Below, one piece after another: positions 17,188 through 24,873 of a stretch of DNA of 64,000 nt; the first letter of the stretch is position 1; each line of letters opens with the position of its first letter. The position numbers and the translations under genes are program-made. Source of the DNA: Flavobacterium sp. MFBS3-15. Its GTDB lineage: Bacteria; Bacteroidota; Bacteroidia; Flavobacteriales; Flavobacteriaceae. Location of the stretch: assembly GCF_026107645.2 (NCBI RefSeq), contig NZ_JAPCHV010000010.1, forward strand, positions 93,085-157,084, given 5' to 3'. The notes under the pieces are model-generated. The model saw only the letters and a list, made by a program, of their open reading frames with translations. It did not search any database and was not told where the DNA came from.

Positions 17188-18531
17188 ATGCAAACTCCCT
17201 TAAAAATAGCCATAGTAGGCTCGGGCCTTGTGGGTTCGCTACTGGCAATCTACCTTAAAAAGGCAGGCCACACCGTTCATGTTTATGACCGTAGCCCGGA
17301 TATCAGGAATGTGAATTTTACCGGGCGTTCCATTAATCTTGCCATGTCCAATCGTGGCTGGCGCGCGCTCGATGATATGGGCCTTGGTGACGCAATAAGG
17401 GAAATTGCCATCCCGATGGACAAGCGGGCCATACATACGGTCGGGCAGCCGCTCAACTACCTGTACTACGGCAAAGAAGGCGAGAGCATCTATTCCTTAT
17501 CGCGCGGTGTACTCAATCGCAAGATGGTGACCCTGGCTGAAGAGGCGGGGGCGGAGTTCTTTTTCAATACGCGGGTTTGGGACGTAACCATGGCTACTGC
17601 AACACTGCACACTGGTGAAACGGAACAGGGCGCATGGGACGAAAGGAACTATGACATCGTATTTGGTGCCGACGGGGCTTTCTCAAGGGTGCGCCACAGG
17701 ATGCAGCGCCAAAACATGTTCAATTATTCGCAGGAATTCCTTAATACCGGATATAAGGAACTGCACATCCCTGCCAATGCCGACGGGACGCATAAGCTCG
17801 ACAAGAATTCCTTCCATATATGGCCGAGGGGCGAGTTTATGCTCATTGCCATGCCCAACCTCGATGGAACCTTTACCTGTACCCTGTTCATGCCGTTTAC
17901 CGGAGAGAACTCTTTTGAGGCTTTAAAAGACAGGGAAACTCTTGAGGCATTCTTTTTAAAATATTTCCCTTCTACTACCGATGTAATGCCCGACCTGGTG
18001 GAAGATTTCTTTAAAAACCCAACCAGCACGCTGGTAACCATGAAGTGCTACCCGTGGACCTTTGAAGACAAGGTTGCACTGATAGGTGATGCCTGCCACG
18101 CCATTGTGCCGTTCTATGGGCATGGGATGAATGCCGGTTTCGAGGATATTACGATACTCAATCAGTTGATGCAGCAGTTTGGCGACGACTGGAAGACCAT
18201 ATTTAAAGAATATGAGGAAAGCCGCAAGCCCAATGCCGATGCCATTGCCGAACTCTCTTACCGTAACTTCATGGAAATGAGTTCTGATACAGCAGACCCT
18301 TCTTTCATTCTCCGGAAAAAGATCGAAAAACGCTTCTCTGAAAAATACCCCGACAGGTGGCTGCCGCTATACAGCCGTGTAACCTTCAGCCACCGCCCAT
18401 ATGCCGAAGCCCTTGCCCTGGGCGACCGCCAAAAGGCCATTATGGACGAAGTAATGCTCATTGACGGCCTGTCCGGTAAGTGGGATTCGCCGGAAGTGGA
18501 TAATAAAATATTGGAGCTGCTTCAAAAGTAG
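17188..18531 (+). CDS. kmo: kynurenine 3-monooxygenase
   Basis: FAD-dependent hydroxylase converting L-kynurenine to 3-hydroxykynurenine with NADPH and O2, a step of tryptophan breakdown and of de novo NAD synthesis by the quinolinate route. The FAD-binding GSGLVGS lies at ~11-17, the middle motif GADGAFSRVR near 166, and the second FAD motif ALIGDACHAIVPFYGHGMNAGFED near 296, which is characteristic of KMO. FTGRSINLAMSNRGW is also typical. From ATG 17188 it has 447 residues, the family length. No other kynurenine-pathway gene is adjacent. A palindromic repeat begins at its stop codon. Confidence 0.93.
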   Translation: MQTPLKIAIVGSGLVGSLLAIYLKKAGHTVHVYDRSPDIRNVNFTGRSINLAMSNRGWRALDDMGLGDAIREIAIPMDKRAIHTVGQPLNYLYYGKEGESIYSLSRGVLNRKMVTLAEEAGAEFFFNTRVWDVTMATATLHTGETEQGAWDERNYDIVFGADGAFSRVRHRMQRQNMFNYSQEFLNTGYKELHIPANADGTHKLDKNSFHIWPRGEFMLIAMPNLDGTFTCTLFMPFTGENSFEALKDRETLEAFFLKYFPSTTDVMPDLVEDFFKNPTSTLVTMKCYPWTFEDKVALIGDACHAIVPFYGHGMNAGFEDITILNQLMQQFGDDWKTIFKEYEESRKPNADAIAELSYRNFMEMSSDTADPSFILRKKIEKRFSEKYPDRWLPLYSRVTFSHRPYAEALALGDRQKAIMDEVMLIDGLSGKWDSPEVDNKILELLQK

Positions 18532-18597
18532 TTTTCAGTCGCAGTCACGGTTTTCAGTTTTCCAGTGGCTGAAATCAATGTGGCTGCGACTGAAAAC
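18531..18597. repeat. CAGTC/TTTTCAGT palindromic repeat, copy 1
   Basis: Perfect 14-bp inverted repeat GTTTTCAGTCGCAG (18531-18544) / CTGCGACTGAAAAC (18584-18597). The same words recur at 52293-52342 and 52896-52951. It lies between two convergent genes and may also end transcription. Confidence 0.75.
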
Positions 18598-18606
18598 TGG
18601 GACTGT

Positions 18607-18975
18607 TTACTTCTTAAAAATAAAATAAACCGCCAGTATTAAAAACAAGAACCCCACAGCGTGGTTCCACCGGAAGGTTTCTCCCTTAAAGAAGAGGAGC
18701 ATGAAAACGGTGAATACTACTAAGGTGATTACCTCTTGTATCACCTTCAGTTGAAGTAAAGTAAAGGGGCCACCGTTTTCCTTGTAGCCTATTTTGTTGG
18801 CCGGTACCTGGAAAAAGTATTCGAACAGCGCCAATCCCCAGCTGATCAATATTACGGCAATCAGGCCAAGGTTTTCGAACCACTTCAACTCCTTGAATTT
18901 CAGGTGGCCGTACCATGCCAGTGTCATGAATATATTGGATAGTACGAGCAGGCCGATGGTAAAAAATCCTTTCAT
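18607..18975 (-). CDS. DMT-superfamily membrane protein (DUF486)
   Basis: Inner-membrane protein of 122 residues with four predicted helices. The sequence matches the DUF486 pattern, including an early LSNIFMTLAWYGHLK, then WGLALFEYFFQVPANKIGY and a later LKVIQEVITLVVFTVF. The family is related to small multidrug-resistance-type drug/metabolite transporters, but no substrate is known. It is a single gene converging on kmo. Confidence 0.88.
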   Translation of the reverse strand: MKGFFTIGLLVLSNIFMTLAWYGHLKFKELKWFENLGLIAVILISWGLALFEYFFQVPANKIGYKENGGPFTLLQLKVIQEVITLVVFTVFMLLFFKGETFRWNHAVGFLFLILAVYFIFKK

Positions 18976-19325
18976 ATTTTATACATTTAGTTCCGGCTAA
19001 AACGGTTTAGGATGACTAATTGTACTATTTTTACGATAAAATAGTATCAGTATGTACATTTTAGAGGTGAAATTACTTATTAAAACCAATACGGCAAATT
19101 AAAAATACAATGCCTGCACAATAAATACCCGTTAATTATGTTATTAGTAGGTAATTCGCGTAATTAAATTAAAAAATTAACAAATAATAGATTTAAAGGG
19201 TTTAAATTGGATATTGTATAACAAATAATTTCAAATAACGGTTTCGTTTATATTGTCGTAAGAATAAATTACTGTTAAGAATTGAGAAAAAAAATCAATT
19301 TGTTTTTTTTTATGATGTAATGATA

Positions 19326-19333
19326 TAAATTTG
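19326..19333 (+). promoter_or_regulatory. -7 promoter element of the exbB-tonB cluster
   Basis: TAAATTTG, exact TAnnTTTG, 74 bases before exbB. The nearest TTTG (19299-19302) is 23 bases upstream, longer than usual. The gap 18976-19407 is very AT-rich and holds no gene I can support. Confidence 0.5.
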
Positions 19334-19407
19334 CCAGTCTTATACAGCTAAATTTTAACAACAAAAGACTATTATTAAAAAATCAGAAAACTAAATTTTT
19401 AAAAGAA

Positions 19408-20247
19408 ATGGCAAACGCATCTATTCAGAAGGTTGAAAAAAATGGAGGTTCGAAAGGATCTAATGTATTCGCAGCATTAACTATAGTACTATGTTTAATA
19501 GTTGGCGCTCTAGTGTGGAAATTTATAATGGGAGCACCTTCAAACTTCCAGGATGGAAATCCTGAAGGCGAGCCTATCGCCGGTAACTACCTTGCGATGG
19601 TTTACAAAGGGGGGTATGTAGTACCTGTACTTATGGGCCTATTGCTTATGACGGTAGTTTTCTCAATCGAGCGTCTGTTCGTTATCGGAAAAGCAGCAGG
19701 TAAAGGTAATGTTGAAGCTTTCGTAAGGAAAGTGCAGGGCCAGATTTCTGCAGGCAACATCAACGAGGCTATGGCTGAGTGTGACAAGCAGCAGGGAACT
19801 GTGGCTAACGTTGTAAAAGCGGGCCTTTTGAAATATGAAGAAGTGAAGAGGGAAGGCTTTGACAGCGAAAGGGCTGAAGCGGCTATCCAGCAGGAAATAG
19901 AAGAAGCTACATCGCTTGAGATGCCAATGCTTGAAAAGAACCTTGTAATCATCTCTACCCTTGTATCTATCGGTACCCTAATGGGTCTTCTTGGCACGGT
20001 AACAGGTATGATCAAGGCGTTCTCGGCTCTTGGTGCCGGTTCTACGCCTGACTCATCGCAGCTTGCAAACGGTATCTCTGAAGCACTTATCAACACGGCT
20101 ACAGGTATCTCGACTTCAACAATCGCGATCATCGCTTACAACGCATTTACATCTAAAATCGACAAGCTTACTTACTCTATTGATGAGGCTGGTTTTGCGA
20201 TTACCCAAACCTACAGGAGGTTCAGGGCACGTGCAAACAACTCTTAA
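19408..20247 (+). CDS. exbB: MotA/TolQ/ExbB proton channel family protein
   Basis: Inner-membrane proton channel subunit that energises TonB (or a TolA-like protein). The 279 residues hold one early helix (~20-42), a second at ~65-85, a cytoplasmic helical region and two closing helices with LVSIGTLMGLLGTVTGMIKAF and the NTATGISTSTIAIIAYNAF segment, both conserved in the family. Two exbD genes and tonB follow, so an ExbB role is more likely than TolQ. It is separated from exbD by an 81-base gap with a stable hairpin. Confidence 0.92.
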   Translation: MANASIQKVEKNGGSKGSNVFAALTIVLCLIVGALVWKFIMGAPSNFQDGNPEGEPIAGNYLAMVYKGGYVVPVLMGLLLMTVVFSIERLFVIGKAAGKGNVEAFVRKVQGQISAGNINEAMAECDKQQGTVANVVKAGLLKYEEVKREGFDSERAEAAIQQEIEEATSLEMPMLEKNLVIISTLVSIGTLMGLLGTVTGMIKAFSALGAGSTPDSSQLANGISEALINTATGISTSTIAIIAYNAFTSKIDKLTYSIDEAGFAITQTYRRFRARANNS

Positions 20248-20270
20248 TCAACTATTGTAAAACATACAGT

Positions 20271-20315
20271 GCCCGGGATGCTGACATGTGCCAGCATCCG
20301 GGTGCTTCATTAAGC
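20271..20315 (+). other. intercistronic hairpins between exbB and exbD
   Basis: GGATGCTG (20276-20283) pairs with CAGCATCC (20292-20299), extended by CCC/GGG around one bulged G. A second small hairpin GCTT/AAGC lies at 20304-20315. There is no T-run, so this is more likely an mRNA processing or stability signal than a terminator. Confidence 0.6.
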
Positions 20316-20328
20316 TAACAGAAAAAAA

Positions 20329-20988
20329 ATGGGTAAAGTTAAAATATCAAAGAAAAGCACCAGGATAGACATGACCGCAATGTGCGACGTGGCATTCCTT
20401 TTGCTGTCATTCTTTATTATGACTGCTACGGCCAAACAGCCTGAGCCCAAGCCGGTAGACACACCTGAGTCTACAGTAATCGAGAAGCTCCCGGATGAGG
20501 GCGTGGCTACGATAACCGTAGGCGGCAAGCAGGTGTTCTTCCTTATGCCTAGGGAAATCAGGAGGGGTACGCTGGAGCGTATGGCTAATATACGTAACGT
20601 AAGTTTTACGGAAGAGCAGTACAAAGAGTTCGAAAACCTCGAAGGGTTTGGCGTGCCAATCAATAAGCTGGGTTCGTTCCTTTCGCTCAAGCCGGGCGAC
20701 AGGGTGAAAGAAGGCGTACAGGAAGGTATTCCGTACGACTCGATCAACAATCAGCTATTTGACTGGGTGAAGCAGGCGAGGGAAGCCCAAAGGCAAATTT
20801 ACAGTGATAAGTTTGACGAAGGTGCTATCGATGCCGAGGAATTTAAGGTAAAGGGTGACCTCCAGATAGCCATTAAAGGCGATGCTAATGAGGAATACCC
20901 TACCATCAAGCGAGTAATGGACATCCTGCAGGACCAAAAGAAGAACAAGTTCTTCCTGGTGACAGGTTTGCGAAATGAAGATTTTTAA
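20329..20988 (+). CDS. exbD: ExbD/TolR biopolymer transport protein (first copy)
   Basis: Single-pass membrane partner of ExbB, 219 residues. The N-terminal part has the family motif RIDMTAMCDVAFLLLSFFIMTAT, with the membrane-embedded Asp that carries the proton. The periplasmic domain is longer than in E. coli ExbD (141 residues) and ends in a region about 145-219 that resembles the peptidoglycan/TonB-interacting fold. The paralogue follows after 22 bases. Confidence 0.92.
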   Translation: MGKVKISKKSTRIDMTAMCDVAFLLLSFFIMTATAKQPEPKPVDTPESTVIEKLPDEGVATITVGGKQVFFLMPREIRRGTLERMANIRNVSFTEEQYKEFENLEGFGVPINKLGSFLSLKPGDRVKEGVQEGIPYDSINNQLFDWVKQAREAQRQIYSDKFDEGAIDAEEFKVKGDLQIAIKGDANEEYPTIKRVMDILQDQKKNKFFLVTGLRNEDF

Positions 20989-21010
20989 TCTTATAAAAAG
21001 ATAATATAAA

Positions 21011-21577
21011 ATGGCAGAATTAAATACCGGCGGCGACGGTGGCAAAGGCAAAAAAGTAAGAAGTAAGAAATCCAATCCCGGGGTAGACCTTACCGCGATG
21101 GTGGACCTTGCGTTCCTGCTTATCACGTTCTTCATGCTTACCACGACGCTTTCAAAGCCACAGGCGATGCCGCTTCCGATGCCGGATAAGGATGTAAAAG
21201 ATCCGCAAAATGATAAAACCAAGATTCCTGAAGAAAGGATGATGACCATACTGATAGGCAGCGATAATAAGATATTGTGGTACATGGGCAAATTTGAAGC
21301 CCCAAGCGTGCCGCCTACCGAAGCTGCTTTTGGTAAGAACGGCATCAGGAAAGACCTGCTTAAGAATGTTGAGATAGGTAAGGAGTTTGCAAAAAGGGAA
21401 GGAAAACCTGAACAGGGGCTTGTAGTGAATATCAAGGCCAGCGACAAGTCGAGCTACAAGAACCTTGTAGATATCCTTGACGAAATGGCGATCACAAAGC
21501 CGCAGCTTTTTGCTATCGGGGACATGACGCCGGGTGAGCTTGACCTGATGAAACAAACGGGAGTGTACAAAGAGTAG
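21011..21577 (+). CDS. exbD: ExbD/TolR biopolymer transport protein (second copy)
   Basis: Second ExbD-like protein, 188 residues. It has a basic start (KGKKVRSKKSN), then GVDLTAMVDLAFLLITFFMLTTT with the conserved membrane Asp, and a periplasmic domain with YKNLVDILDEMAITKPQLFAI. The two ExbD proteins differ in length and sequence, so they may form a heteromeric channel; this is inference. tonB follows after 25 bases. Confidence 0.92.
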   Translation: MAELNTGGDGGKGKKVRSKKSNPGVDLTAMVDLAFLLITFFMLTTTLSKPQAMPLPMPDKDVKDPQNDKTKIPEERMMTILIGSDNKILWYMGKFEAPSVPPTEAAFGKNGIRKDLLKNVEIGKEFAKREGKPEQGLVVNIKASDKSSYKNLVDILDEMAITKPQLFAIGDMTPGELDLMKQTGVYKE

Positions 21578-21602
21578 TCCTGCAACCAAAAAACAATAAA
21601 TT

Positions 21603-22430
21603 ATGTCTAAAATAGGTTTATTTAAACAGGAATGGATCGACATCGTTTTTGAGGGCCGTAACAAAAAATACGGTGCTTACAAACTTAGGTCCGAAAGCCC
21701 TGTGACGACCTCGATAGCCCTGGGCATCGGTATCGTCCTGTTTGTAGGGCTTATCCTTTCGTACCACCTTCCCGGCCTTATAGGTGGGATGGGGAATAAA
21801 GAAGAAGAAAAAGAAGATATCAAGCTGGTAGAGCTTACCGAGCTTCCTGAACCGCCGGTTGAGGTGCTTCCGCCGCCGCCGCCGGTAGTGCAGCAGCAGC
21901 AGGCGCCAAAATCGATAGTGGAAGAGGTAAAGCTAAGGCCGCTTGAAGCTGCCAAGAAGGAAGAGGTGCCGGACGAAATTCCGGATACCAAAGACTTTAA
22001 GGAGGCAGACCCTAGCGACAGGAACGCAGAGGCCAGCCCGGAAGGTGATATCAATATCGACAAGCCGTCGGGCGACCTTAAGAAAGGTGTAGAGCCTGTA
22101 GAGGATACCGGGGTTTATGACTCTCAGGGCCTCCAGGTGAAGCCAAGCTACCCTGGTGGAATGGAAGCATTCTACAAATATGTGGGAGCTAACTTCAGGG
22201 TGCCTGAAATTGAGAATATGAAAACGATTAAAGTATATGTATACTTTGTTATCGAGAAAGATGGTAGCATGAGCAACGTTAAGGCGCTTAGGGATCCGGG
22301 CCACGGACTTGGAAAAGAAGCCGAGCGCGTACTGAAATCCATGAAGAAGAAATGGGAACCGGGTGTACAGAACGGTAAGAACGTAAGGGCATCTTTCAGC
22401 CTTCCGATTACTGTTAACATCAGGTCATAA
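21603..22430 (+). CDS. tonB: energy transducer TonB
   Basis: Transmits proton-motive force from ExbB/ExbD to outer-membrane receptors. The 275-residue protein has a cytoplasmic start with GRNKKYGAYKLR (typical of Bacteroidetes TonB), one membrane helix (~38-55), a Pro-rich stretch (PEPPVEVLPPPPPVV) and an acidic spacer. A C-terminal TonB domain (~175-275) contains YPGGMEAFYKYV, FVIEKDGSMSNV, and KKWEPGVQNGKNVRASFSLP. The C-terminal domain is repeated in the next two secreted proteins. Confidence 0.94.
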   Translation: MSKIGLFKQEWIDIVFEGRNKKYGAYKLRSESPVTTSIALGIGIVLFVGLILSYHLPGLIGGMGNKEEEKEDIKLVELTELPEPPVEVLPPPPPVVQQQQAPKSIVEEVKLRPLEAAKKEEVPDEIPDTKDFKEADPSDRNAEASPEGDINIDKPSGDLKKGVEPVEDTGVYDSQGLQVKPSYPGGMEAFYKYVGANFRVPEIENMKTIKVYVYFVIEKDGSMSNVKALRDPGHGLGKEAERVLKSMKKKWEPGVQNGKNVRASFSLPITVNIRS

Positions 22431-22442
22431 TACAATTCAGAG

Positions 22443-22691
22443 ATGCTTTCACGAAATAAATCTCGAAACCAAACACAGAAATCGCCTCAACAGCGATTTC
22501 TGTTTGTTTTTGGGCTAATCTTCTTCCTGCTGTACTTCGCATTGGGGATAATGGTCATATTCTGGAAGCAGCTGCCGCTGCAGCTTACATCTACCGGCAG
22601 GCTGGCTTTCGGGTTACTGCTCATTGGCTATTCGTTCCTGCGTTTCATCAGGCTTATCCAAAAGAATAACAGAAGGGGTAATGAGGAATAA
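22443..22691 (+). CDS. small two-helix membrane protein
   Basis: I do not recognise a named family for this 82-residue protein. A basic, Gln-rich start (~1-18) precedes two hydrophobic helices (~19-41 and ~50-67), and the end is basic (RLIQKNNRRGNEE). It sits 13 bases after tonB and its last 11 bases overlap the next gene, so it belongs to the operon and may be an accessory subunit; that is inference only. Confidence 0.7.
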   Translation: MLSRNKSRNQTQKSPQQRFLFVFGLIFFLLYFALGIMVIFWKQLPLQLTSTGRLAFGLLLIGYSFLRFIRLIQKNNRRGNEE

Positions 22692-23142
22692 TATAGTGGC
22701 CCTGGTGGCGTTAATGTTTACTGTAATGGTGCAGGCGCAGCAGGATTCGCTGGCATTGCCCGATCCCGCAACGCTTATCGATTACGACAGTAAGATATTC
22801 GACTCACAGGGACTACAGGTACGGCCGGAGTATCCCGGCGGCATTAGTGCCTTTTACAAATTTGTAGGCGAAACGATGGTTGTACCGCCTATAGAGTCGG
22901 AAACCGACCTTTCGCTAAAAATATATGTTGCTTTCATTGTTGAAAAGGATGGGACCCTGTCGGAAATCAGGGCGATTCGCGATCCCGGATACGGGTTGGG
23001 CGATGAGGCTAAAAGGGTGCTTTCGCTTTCTAAAAAATGGTCGCCGGGTATTCAGAATGACAAGGTGGTAAGGGCGTCGTTCCTGCTGCCGATAACCATT
23101 AACATCGAAGCGATGAAGGTAAAGAAACGTAAAAGGGGATAA
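22681..23142 (+). CDS. secreted protein consisting of one TonB C-terminal domain
   Basis: From ATG 22681 (MRNNIVALVALM) this is a 153-residue protein with a signal peptide ending near VQAQ, then a single TonB C-terminal-like domain. It shares with tonB the words FDSQGLQV, YPGGISAFYKFVG, VEKDGTLSE, RDPGYGLG and VRASFLLPIT. It lacks the membrane helix, cytoplasmic part and Pro-rich spacer, so it cannot itself draw energy from ExbB. It may bind receptors or peptidoglycan, or modulate TonB (inference). A longer frame starts at 22624 within the previous gene, but its first 19 residues lack sense as a signal. Confidence 0.82.
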   Translation: MRNNIVALVALMFTVMVQAQQDSLALPDPATLIDYDSKIFDSQGLQVRPEYPGGISAFYKFVGETMVVPPIESETDLSLKIYVAFIVEKDGTLSEIRAIRDPGYGLGDEAKRVLSLSKKWSPGIQNDKVVRASFLLPITINIEAMKVKKRKRG

Positions 23143-23145
23143 TCT

Positions 23146-23910
23146 ATGAAAAAACTATTCGCTGTATTGTTACTGTTAGGTATTTCTGCTTTTGGGCAGG
23201 GCAACGCTGTTGCTGTTCCGGACGATACGATTTACAATTCTCAGGGCCTTCCCGTAAAGGCGCAGTATCCGGGTGGAATGGAGGCATTTTACCAATTCCT
23301 TTCTAAAAATGTTAAGATTCCGGAAGCGTTGGTTAGTTCTGGAAATACAGTTAGGGCTTATTTTTATTTCGTGATTGAGAAAGATGGCAGTATGTCGGGA
23401 ATTAAGGTGCTCCGACATCCGGGTTATGATCTGGATAAAGAGCTTATACGGGTGTTGCTACTCATGGAGAAGTGGACTCCGGGGGAAATTAATGGTAAGA
23501 AAGTACGTTCAGGCTATTCCTTGCCATTCACTGTATTCAAGCCAAAAACACCGGCTTTAGCGCCAACTACACTATTGCCCGGCGACAGCAAAATATACAA
23601 TTCTGAAGATACCGATGCCAAGCCCGTTTATCCCGGCGGAATTTCGGCTTTTTATAAAAAATTCAGTGACAACTACAAGTTGCCGAAAATAGAAACCAAA
23701 GGAGCCCTTAAAATTGAGCTTACCTTTACAATTGAAGAAAATGGATCCATGACCGGTTTTAAGGCAAAGAGCGAGTATGGGTATAAAGTGGAGCAGGAGG
23801 CCATTCGGGTGCTGAACCTGTATAAGGAGAACTGGAAGCCAGGCGAAAAGGACGGCAAGCCGGTTCGTACTTGTTATTCGCTACCGGTTATCATAAACAT
23901 GACAGAATAA
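23146..23910 (+). CDS. secreted protein with two tandem TonB C-terminal domains
   Basis: 254 residues: a signal peptide (~1-18, FGQG), a first TonB_C-like repeat (~28-128: YNSQGLPV, YPGGMEAFYQFL, VIEKDGSMSG) and a second (~150-250: YNSEDTDAKPVYPGGISAFYKKF, IEENGSMTGF). The second copy is more diverged. There is no membrane anchor. With tonB and 22681 it makes four TonB C-terminal domains in a row, evidently from tandem duplication. It lies 3 bases after one gene and 2 bases before the next. Confidence 0.82.
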   Translation: MKKLFAVLLLLGISAFGQGNAVAVPDDTIYNSQGLPVKAQYPGGMEAFYQFLSKNVKIPEALVSSGNTVRAYFYFVIEKDGSMSGIKVLRHPGYDLDKELIRVLLLMEKWTPGEINGKKVRSGYSLPFTVFKPKTPALAPTTLLPGDSKIYNSEDTDAKPVYPGGISAFYKKFSDNYKLPKIETKGALKIELTFTIEENGSMTGFKAKSEYGYKVEQEAIRVLNLYKENWKPGEKDGKPVRTCYSLPVIINMTE

Positions 23911-23912
23911 AC

Positions 23913-24833
23913 ATGAAAAATACGATACGGATATTCTTTGTCTGCGCTGCCACGGCCGTACTGATGTTTGCCTGCAAAGGCGATACCGATGGCAAGGGCG
24001 GATTTGAAGGCGAATCGCTAACCTACGGAGAAGCTACTTTTGTGGTTGATAATACCATACAGCCCATTGTTGAAGATGTGCTGGCGGTTTTCCACAGCGT
24101 ATACGACCATGCTGAGATAAAGCAGGTAAACATTACCGAGAACGAGATATTGCAGGCCATTACTAAAGACTCGGCCAGGGTGCTGGTAATGCCCCGCAAG
24201 CTTACCACAGAGGAGGAGGCACACTTCCGTAACAGGAAGATAACCCCAAGGATTACCGAATTTGCAATAGATGCCATAGCGCTTATCACTAATAAGAAGG
24301 CTGCAGACACGGTAATTAACCTTGAGGACGTGTATGCGGTGATGCAGGGCAAAGCTTCGGCCAGGGGGCCAAAGCTGGTGTTTGATAACCCCAACTCAAG
24401 CACTGTAAAGGAACTGATGCGCCTGGCAGGAGTAAAAACAATTCCGTCAGAAAATATTTATTCCTTGAAAACTAATGAAGAAGTCATTAAATTTGTACAC
24501 CACAACCCCGGGGCGATCGGAATTGTAGGAGTTAACTGGCTGTTGCAGCCCCCAACAGACATGGTGAAATATGTGGAGGGTGTCATGGTTTTGTCAGTGG
24601 ATAATGTTAAAATTGACAAGAGTGTTAAAAAGTATTACAAACCGTCCCAGTCCAATATTGCCACGGGTTCCTATCCGCTTACGCGTAAGCTGTATGTGTT
24701 AAATTACCAGGGTAAAAAGGGCTTGGGCATGGGTTTTGCAACTTACATAAGTGCACCGGAAGGCCAGCGCATCATATTGAAGTCGGGCCTGCTGCCGATA
24801 ACCATCCCTACGAGGGAAGTAGAGGTGCAGTAA
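23913..24833 (+). CDS. PstS-like phosphate-binding lipoprotein
   Basis: Periplasmic solute-binding protein of the PstS/PBP-like type, 306 residues from ATG 23913. The signal ends in a lipobox (VLMFACKGD), so it is a lipoprotein. The body has the two-domain binding-protein look: YGEATFVVDNTIQPIVEDVLAVF, later FDNPNSSTVKELMRLAG (a GxSxT-like phosphate loop) and GAIGIVGVNWL. No pst transporter genes are present, and it sits in the TonB operon, so a role tied to TonB-dependent uptake rather than Pst is possible. The longer frame from 23871 overlaps the previous gene and spoils the signal peptide. Confidence 0.85.
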   Translation: MKNTIRIFFVCAATAVLMFACKGDTDGKGGFEGESLTYGEATFVVDNTIQPIVEDVLAVFHSVYDHAEIKQVNITENEILQAITKDSARVLVMPRKLTTEEEAHFRNRKITPRITEFAIDAIALITNKKAADTVINLEDVYAVMQGKASARGPKLVFDNPNSSTVKELMRLAGVKTIPSENIYSLKTNEEVIKFVHHNPGAIGIVGVNWLLQPPTDMVKYVEGVMVLSVDNVKIDKSVKKYYKPSQSNIATGSYPLTRKLYVLNYQGKKGLGMGFATYISAPEGQRIILKSGLLPITIPTREVEVQ

Positions 24834-24873
24834 ATAAATTAGAAACTACTAAATATTAATAGGAGAAACAAAA

